Assembly (NCBI GenBank): GCA_009760855.2
Contig: WPIO01000041.1
Span: 2,612,501 to 2,676,500 of the forward strand
Length of the DNA stretch: 64,000 nucleotides
Direction: 5' to 3'
From: Cristatella mucedo
Lineage: Eukaryota > Bryozoa > Phylactolaemata > Cristatellidae
Shown one piece after another: positions 48,601 through 57,600 of the stretch. Made by a program: the position numbers and the translations under genes. The stretch's first letter is position 1. The number at the start of each line of letters is the position of its first letter. Below the pieces are notes generated by a model that was not told the DNA's origin, did not search any database, and was given only the letters and a program-made list of their open reading frames with translations.

Positions 48601-51600
48601 GCAATCCAGTGAGATTGTCTTTTTTCTTGCCTGCTTTGAGTGCTTGACACGTACATCATTCAGTGCATGCTGCAAACCAGGCCTTTGCCTTTAACGACAG
48701 CGGTCGTGGGCTCAAGCCCTGCGGCATATGTAAAGCACGTCGATACAGATTTACTTCTCTTCGGGTGCTATACAAATGAACTCCCTTTGCAGCAAATGTA
48801 AAGCGCCTAGAAAGAGATTGAGTTCTCTGAGGGTGCTTTATCAAGTGCATTATTATTATTATTACTATTATTATGGAATATTTCTACCAACCAGCCGCCG
48901 TGAGTGTCTTCTTGTGTGCTTTTGCATTTTTCCTAAGCATAATACTTGGGCGTTTTCATCTTCTTTTTGAGCATTATTCCTTATCTATTTTCCATATCCC
49001 GGAGATCAACTTAAATGGTGCCCGACTGGCCATTGTCACTCGCTCTCCTCCCAACCTCAAGCCTTTGCAATCACCTCAAAAAAGTCTGTCAAGCCTCCAT
49101 CACTGCGCCCCTCCAACTACAAGCTGGTAGTAGTGAAAGTAATCTACTCTACGTGTAGCAAACAAACAAGACTTGCTTTATTTCAGATTTTCCTGATAGC
49201 ATTGGCATTCCATGTTCGATAAATCGCCCCTCCTAGCGCTGTTTGACTGAAATTCCATTCGATTACCCAGCTGACCCCATGGTCTGAATTTCGTATCTGG
49301 GCCGGTTTGTTTTCTCTTGTTACTCCTTTGCGTGGCCCCATTCACGTCCAAAAAACGCTGCACCGATCAAATATAACCTCGCGACTGTTTGATTTTAACT
49401 TGTAGCATTATTAAGTACTGCGCATCTGACCGAATGAGTAGCCTCTGTCAGTATGCTGTCGGTATCCCCTCACGATAAAACTATTGTATTATGCATCGTC
49501 TGTGACTTACGAAACCTTAGAATCCTAGACCCCTGTTAGGTCCTCAACAAAGCTTGTTCCTCGCCACTTATTTCAAAACCTCTTTCCCACCTGTCCTTAT
49601 TGGAGGAATGCTAGCTATATCACGACGAACTCCCAAGTTCCTCGGAGTTTGATCCTCTGATTAAGCACAATATGTGACCACACCTAAAATAGCCCAAAGT
49701 TTATTTCGAAAGTTAGCTTGTTAGGAATACCAAAATGATGTAGTCAGGCCACATCTTAAGAAAGCGACACTAGACCAAGAGAACTTGAGCAACTACCGCC
49801 CAGTCTCCCTTCAACAATAACCATCAAAGTCACTGCAACGAGTCGCTGCATTCAAGCTGAACTCATTTATTGAAACTTCCAACCCTTCTAGTAAGTTTTA
49901 GTTTGGCTTTAGAGATAACCACTCCACAGAATCAGCATTTCTTAGCGTGTACAATGACCTACGTAGGAAAGCAGGCATGGGTAGAGTATCTCTGCTTGTT
50001 TTGCTCGATCTTTCGGGAGCTTTGACACAATCGATCACCAAGTTCTGCTTGAGCGCCTCTCATCTCGCCTGGGCATCACTGGCACTGCTCTGCAATGGTT
50101 CAGGACCTATCTCGGTGAGAGACTCCAGACTATTGATGCAAATGGACAAAGATCATCCGGGGTACCTCTGAAATATGGGGTACCTCAGGGCTCCGGACAA
50201 GGTCCGGTTCTTTGCACGGTTTATACTCTCCCTCTTGCCGATGTGATTGCCAAGCACAATTTAGTCTTTCACTTTTTGGCGGATGACACTCAACTGCACT
50301 TTTTCTTTGATCCATCCTAACCTTTGAGCTCCTCGAATTCTTTCAACTCCCTTACTGCATGTATTGATGACATCCGCACATGGTTGGCAGCAAATTTTCT
50401 TAGATTGAATGACGATAAAAATAACTTACTAGTTATGGGCAAACCCAGTGTGATTCAGAAATTGGAAAAGGCTGACGCTCAAAATGGGCTCTGCCAGCAC
50501 ATCACCTGTTGAATCAGCTCGAAAACTAGGTGTCGTGTCCTAAAGTGACCTTTCGTTAAGGGATCACATCAGCTCCACAATCAAATCTGCCTTTTTTCAG
50601 CTACACAGCACTGCTCAAATTCGCGCTTGTTTGGATGAGGAAAGCACATCTAAGTAGGTCAATGCATTCGTGACCACCCGTCTCGACTTCTGGAACTCAC
50701 TACCTGCTGGCCCACTGGCACGTGCAATCAGGCGCTTACAGCTGGTGCAAAACTCTGCAGCTAGGCTGCAGCTAGTGTTCAGGGGTGTCGACCTGTCGAC
50801 CTATCGAGGCTTTAAGATGTGCCAGTTTGATGAAGGCCTCGCTGCTAGGGGCTGCGTAGCCCCCAGGCCCTTCTCCCTACACCCTTGAGCGAAAGCAAAA
50901 TTGTCCAGCTGTCGACGTATTAACTTTGCATGAGGAAGGATCGTTTCCGGGATCACTTTTCTTTTTTTTCACGAGCTTCACTGCGTCAGCCCTTGCAGCT
51001 AAAGATTCAAGGAAAGATTCTCGTACTGATTTGCGGTTGTGTCAGTCAAATCAAACGCTGATATGTGTGACTTCTCCCTGTTAAAGCGTAGACGAGTATT
51101 GACGACATCGCTTTATCTACGGCTAGTACGTTGACGCGCTGTAGCCATGGAACTCGCTGTGCAGGAGAGATCGCTGCCGCAAGAGACGGGAAGAAAGCTG
51201 TTGGCGTAGCTTACAATTCGAGAATCGCTGGTAAGAATACCTTTAAGTCGAAAGCTCGTATCGCTGAGGGCTCCAGCTTACGCTGCTTTTGATTACGTTG
51301 CTGGTGAGACGCTGCCTTCTCTTGGCGAGCGGTGTTACTTCGGTGCGGTGCCGTGGAAAGGTTTTGTGTTTTTTTAGTGCTAAGCTATCAGCTGCCGCCC
51401 CAATGAAATACACTACTATATTCTCGATGCGTCCATTCGTACAGAATAGCGACGATACGAAACCACGTGTGCCCCTAATAACGTGGGTTAATGGCTAGGT
51501 AAAAAAAAGGGTAATTGAATAGGCTAGATCATTTTGTACGTACTTGGATTATTTTAATTAAAAGTCATTCTAACTAACTTTTGGGTAATGATTCTCTTGC

Positions 51601-54600
51601 ACTTAGTTGTAAAGCGCCTTGGATGGAGATTAAGTTTTCTTAAGGTGCTACACAAACGAACTATTATTATTAATCGCTTAAACTGCTGTGTCAAAATAGC
51701 TATTTTCGGCTGCACTGCCAGAACTGAATTGCAGTTGTCTAGCCTTGAGTAAACTAGGCATCTGGTTAGATCTGTAGTCAACCATTGTTATAGGTAGTTC
51801 ATAATTTTGTTCACTTATCAAAAATAATTACCTGTGGCAGATTCGGTTTTCTAAAACTCTTAAAAATAAAGCTATCGTCAAACGGGACATTAAAATTAGG
51901 CAGGCTAGCCGCATTAACTCGTGCCTCCAGTCTGTCGAATTTAGCAGAGTTTTTCTTTTAATTTGGGTCGGCCATGCTGAAATAATGCTTGCACATTAAG
52001 GAGGTTTTAACTGTAGTCGACTTTAAGTTTCTAGGCATTCTACAGCCGTGCACTAGAGATTTTAGTATTCTTACTTAGTCTGAAGCTTTCGCTTTGCAAA
52101 GCGGCAGTGATACCTTGTTCTCTCGCTCTGCTTGCAGTAAATTTATGAAATATATATGCCCTTCTGGAATGGCCTAAGCATACAGCGAGACTAACTTTGG
52201 ATGCTGTTTTGCTAATTGAGTTAAAATTGCAACCATCGTATGCGACTATCGTGGGTACTCGAAACTTAGTCCCTTCCCTAAAAGTCCGAGCATCCGAGGG
52301 AGGATACGAATAGTTCTGAATTTATGAACTGCTGGCCAAAACATTCTGTCGAAAATTTAAGATTCTGATGAGTTAGCAGTATTTTATACGAACTGTGCAA
52401 CCTCCCACTTTCGCTTGATCATCGCGGGGAATATGAAATGACCCCGCCTAACACTATCTGGAGTATCGTCAGGCTTCCAAACTATTAGCCATGCTTGAAA
52501 GATGTTATCGTTTGAATACTGCGATTCAAAATTCACTAGTTGCACCAAATATTACCTATTAAAATTGATCTCAGTAGCTGGGCCGAGCATTTTCCAAAAA
52601 TCCTTAAGGGTTTGAATATGCTATCGTGAAAATGCATTGCCTTATCCTAAAAATGCAATGCTTTACTTTGCCGCCATCATTTCCTAGGTCTTAGCTTTCT
52701 CATTTTTCCAAAGGATTTTACTAATTTTAATCAATTCATAATCTCAAAGGAAACTTTCTTAAGCATTCAGATCCCCGTGGTTTCGGCATCTTGGGTGTTT
52801 GCCTTCATTAGACTTCTGTAGCCGTTTCATACGTTTTTACAACTTTTTTCATCTAGAAATGTTTTGACTGGCCTCTTGCTCTAACTTGATTGTCGATTGG
52901 TTGATTTCATGCATTTTCTCGAAACAAATCTGGCCAACGTCTGAGTATGTGAAAAACAGGGTCTCAAATTTTGACCGTTCCTACAGAAGAGCCCAACAGT
53001 CATTAAGGCTCATTTTCGCATGGAATGGTTCTCCGCACAGACTATTTTTCATGTCATTCGCACTTATGTGGCTAATCAAGGTGGCGGCAAGCATGATTTA
53101 CTTGGTTAATTGCATTAACACGAAAACCGTCCTTGTGGTATTACTTTCGGCCTAGATTTTGCAAAACTCTGCAATGTCGAGATTTGCCTTGATTCCCAGG
53201 GTTCCTGAATTTTGAATGTTTCAGGCCTTCGCTATGTGCAATCGTGGCTCTGCCAATAGTGACTTACAGAATAGATAGTAGACTCTACAGAATCTGTTTT
53301 CACGTGGTCAAAGATAGCAAAACTCCATGTGCACAGCATGGGGGTTTAAACCATGTGCACAGCATGGGGACCAAGCACCAAGGGGCCAGCCGCCGAAAAA
53401 GTGCGGCCGCCGGCCACCCGACCGGGTGTCAGGCTCGGCTCCCACCTACCAGCCACCTCCGCCACCCCGGCTTTGCCTCTGGTTAGCAGTAGCTGGGTGT
53501 TAGATACCGATGGATTGTACGGGCTGCCTTTCGCGGTGGTTTCAAGTAAAACAATATTTTCAAAATACAGAGCCACCGAATACAGTCTGTCGTGGGACTG
53601 GTGTTAATCATTTTGTAAATGCACCATAATTATCACGTTTTTTTAATTTTCTGTGTATCTTTGTTTCGGCTAGGTAGACAATTGACTCTCAAGTTCCTTA
53701 CGCACACGTAGGGGGAAGAAAATTGTATACCCTATGAGTTTTTTATAAATTCTGTATACAAGATTACTTCTATATTTTGTGACCTCACTTGATCTGATTA
53801 ATCATTGCCCAAGAGTAATGTGAAATTAACTTTCCCCTTCAGTATCAGGGTTTGCTCATATTTCAGTGATCTCGCTCGCTTTGAGTTCGTTTCGTGGTCA
53901 GCCAATGATCGTAAACCAAAAGCTCCTCACCATCGCTATAACAGCAGCAATTGGCAGTTGCAAATGAGGCACCATTGCACTGTACAGGCGTTTATTCGTA
54001 CACTAGCGGAATCTGGAACTTTTGTTCAATGCGTGCCAACATATAATTGACTGCAATGGGTCCGGCGTTGGATGGCCATTGGAATCCCATTTTCAATCTC
54101 CCCGAATGTGCACTTTTTCATGCTCTGAACAGAGAGGCGCGTCCTCAAGAGGTCACTTTTTCAAGTGAGTTGAGGTGAGCTACTAGCCTCATGATCAGGC
54201 GAAGCTGCAGCTGGCTTCGGGTGAGCCACGGATGAGCCTGACATGGCACAGGTAAGCCTGTCAAACATCACATGCTGCTTCGCCGTCATTAGTTTAATAT
54301 AATGTAAAGTATCTCCATCAGTTACTCCACAAAGCCATAAAAACACTAGCTCATTTAACAGCCTATTTTTGTATAGCGACAGTAGAACCTTTACGGCTAT
54401 CACCTCCGCTTGCAGTGGCGATAAAGGATCGCCCACCACAGGATTCGAACCCACGATCTCGGGGCCGAGGTCGTGAAGAGCAATCGCCTTACCTAGTGAG
54501 CCATTACGACTCACCAAAGCAATAAAGACTATGCGGGGTTTACGAAGGAGAGTTTTGTATAGCGCACTCACTGCCTAAGCGTCTTTCGGTACGCATTCGG

Positions 54601-57600
54601 TAGCCAACAGACTTCGTCTCACGAAACAAAGAGAAAGTGGGAAGCATAGCAGAGTCAGGAGAGCACTGGAGGTGGTGAGTAGATGATACGTGCTATTCAT
54701 CTTTCATTTTCAGTGCAATGTTACTGTATCGGTCATGTTATCTATTATTAACTACATCTTTACAATTACTACCCGAATCTTGAAACTGCTGCTTTGCTTG
54801 CATCCGCAGCTAGAGGCTGCATATACATTCAGCCATTCACAGGTAGCCAGGTTCGCGCCGGCGTCGGAGAAATCCCGGGCCTTCCCTACTTGCCTGCATC
54901 CACGGCCGTCGCTCAACCTCGAGCTTGCTCAGCCGGTTGCCGACCTGACCGCAGCTGCCGAGGTGGTTGCCATTGTCAGATACTCATTCGCAGTTGCCGC
55001 ATCACACCACTCCTCGCCGACCTGCACTGGCTACCAGTCAAGAAATGGATCGACTTCAAGGTTTTGTCACTCACTTTCAGGTCACTTCATTATTTGGCTC
55101 CAGCCTATCTCTCAGATCTACTCCCCCACCAGGTCAAGCATCGTACCACCCACTTTTCGGAGTCCAAGAGTTTACCAATATCTCGTACAAATCTCAAATC
55201 CTTTGGAGACCGTGCATTTAGTTCGTATGCTCAAAAAGCGTGGAACTCTCTCTCTCCCGACTTGCGTCAGAACATCCCCTGACTTGACCACATTTAAAAA
55301 GAACTTAAAAACACACCTATTTAGGACAGCATTTAGTGGGTCCCTGTGATTCGTCATTTTCTGATTGAGGTCCCTGTGATTCGTCCTTAATGTGCTTATT
55401 CGTGCTGACACCGTGTATGCTGCCGCTAACCACATTTGCATGCTGACCCTGTGCCCGTCAACCCTAACCATGTTATTTATTTTTTTATCAAGCATGATAT
55501 TACTCATCATTCAATCGCGTTTCCCTTTGTAGCAAATGTAAAGTGCCTAGAAAGAGATTGACTTCTCTGAGGGTGCTTTATCAGTGCATTATTATTATTA
55601 TTATTCCTATTCACGAAGTACATTGGGGCTCGGCTTGGACACGTAAGTAGAAATTCAAAGCCGAGGCTTGAAATTCTCGAACTGAGAATCGAATGAAAAG
55701 CAGTGTCCGATAGCTCAATCGGCAGAGCGCCGGCGGCTCGGTAGGTCCAGAATGTTGTCCTGGGATCACTCCCTGATCGGGGTGTGAAGTTCTTTTCGTG
55801 GGCTCATCCCAACGGCAGCAGCCGGCCCCCGGTCGTCGCGTACTTTATTAATATTTCAATAAGCCTCTAAGGAAAGGCATCTTAGCAAAGCATCTTAGCG
55901 GGTTTGGCCCTTCTCGGGACGTTTGGCTCCCCCACCCCTCGGGGTTTCGGGGTTGTTCGCCCCCCCCACCCCACTCTTAAGCCCAGGCATATCGCTTCAA
56001 TTACCGTACTCAGCGATGAGACAGCATCTTGACCGAGCCTCCCTAAATTCGCCTTCGCTTATCTTTTACCTTTTTGGCTTGGACCTTTAATGGTCTGAGC
56101 CCAGAAACTCCTCACACTGCTGATGCTGCTGCCCTGATGCTGCTGCCCTGATGCTGCTGCCCTGATGCTGCTGCCCTGATGCTGCTGCCCTGATGCTGCT
56201 GCCCTGATGCTGCTGCACTGATGCTGCTGCACTGATGCTGCTGTACTTATGCTGCTGCCCTGATGCTGCTGCAGTGATGCTGCTGCATTGATGCTGCTGT
56301 ACTGATGCTGCTGTACTAATGTTGCTCTGACTTGACGACCTCGTTCGTGCCCTGCTGCGACGACAATTGTTAATTTGCGCTATAGGCTGGAGCTGGTTGT
56401 AGCCCGTAGTCTGCCTGTATGCTAATGAGGCTGCTGAATCAGTCAAATTTTGTTTTTACTTAAAGGCATCAGGATGCTTGATCAACCATTCATGAACGAC
56501 TTGATCGAGGCACGGTCGCTAGGTCACAGACAAGACATCAATGACATCTACAGCGCTTCGTGGGGTCCGAGAGACAATGGTCAGACAGTCGGTGGCCCTC
56601 GAAAGTTGACCATGCGAGCTCTCGTCAAAGGCATCAATAAGGTTGCTGCAGCAGCCTCAGCCGCTGGCTTTGGCCAGCACAGTCTGGCACGAATGAGCAG
56701 CGCGAGGTGTTCGCCAGCGATTAGTTCGGCGAACCCGTGCGAGCAGCCAGCCCAGCGTGCAAGGCGTGAAAGGGAGACCGCGGGCCTAAGCAACTGTTGC
56801 ACGCCGATTGCCTCTTGTCTGCATTGGAAGCCTCCGGAGCTGTTTGGCTTGAAAAGCTTCGTACCCGCCTAGTATCTAGCCGCCTTGCCTCCAGATCAGA
56901 CGAGCTTCCGGTACTTCGCCCCTCCGCTCGTCTGCTCCTCCAATGGATGCGCTCAACGTCGGCGGCGCCCACGGGAGCTGTAAGAGTAGCTGGCATTTTA
57001 AGCTGATGTTCGAATTCCTCCCAGTCCTGTTGAGCTTTTAGGATTCGCGTCAAATTTCAGCACTTTCGCTCTAGGGGCGAAAAGAGTTTGGCAAGTCAAG
57101 CGAGGAGTGGCGACCGATGAGCAAAGGAGGTTCATCTCTCCGAAGCGACGCCCATTTCTTTGCAGGGTCGCCAAGGCAAGGGAAACATCTACGTGTGGGC
57201 TTCCGGCAACGGCGGAGAGATGGACGACTGTAACGTCGACGGGTTCGCTGTCTCAATGTGGACTCTCTCCATTAATTCTGTGACCAACGATGGACAAGTG
57301 GCCACGTACGACGAGTCGTGCAGCTCCACGCTGGCCTCCACCTTCAGCAACGGCAACTACGCCTACGAGGATGCAGGCGTGGTAAGAAGCAGCGCTTGCG
57401 TGCGTGCGCACGCCAGCAGCACGTGTCGATCCGGCGGCCATCGCCCGACAACGCCGCTTATTAGCGCCAATGCAGCGTCCGTTCGCCGCCGAGGCCTCGT
57501 CTACCGAAGCAGCTTGGCCGAGTGCTTCGTCGTCGACTTGCTGGCGTCCACACTCCTTCGAGTAGGCCTCTCGAGTTGGCGGCATTCGATGCGTCTGCGA

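Larger units (their letters stand above)
47270..49734 (+). other. PC2-like intron 5, first part
   Basis: Right after exon 5 (47330-47450) is a short imperfect repeat of 'ccagcgttcctgccag'. SINE-1 body sequence lies at 48420-48515, SINE-2 at 48675-48782 and a LINE-B 3' end at 48783-48872 (the latter two listed separately). Otherwise unique. Confidence 0.6.

Noticed and set aside
56112-56446. Gln/Ser/Ala-repeat protein on the minus strand
   Set aside because: The unit is 14 bp, so the protein repeat is forced by the DNA period and no frame is favoured.
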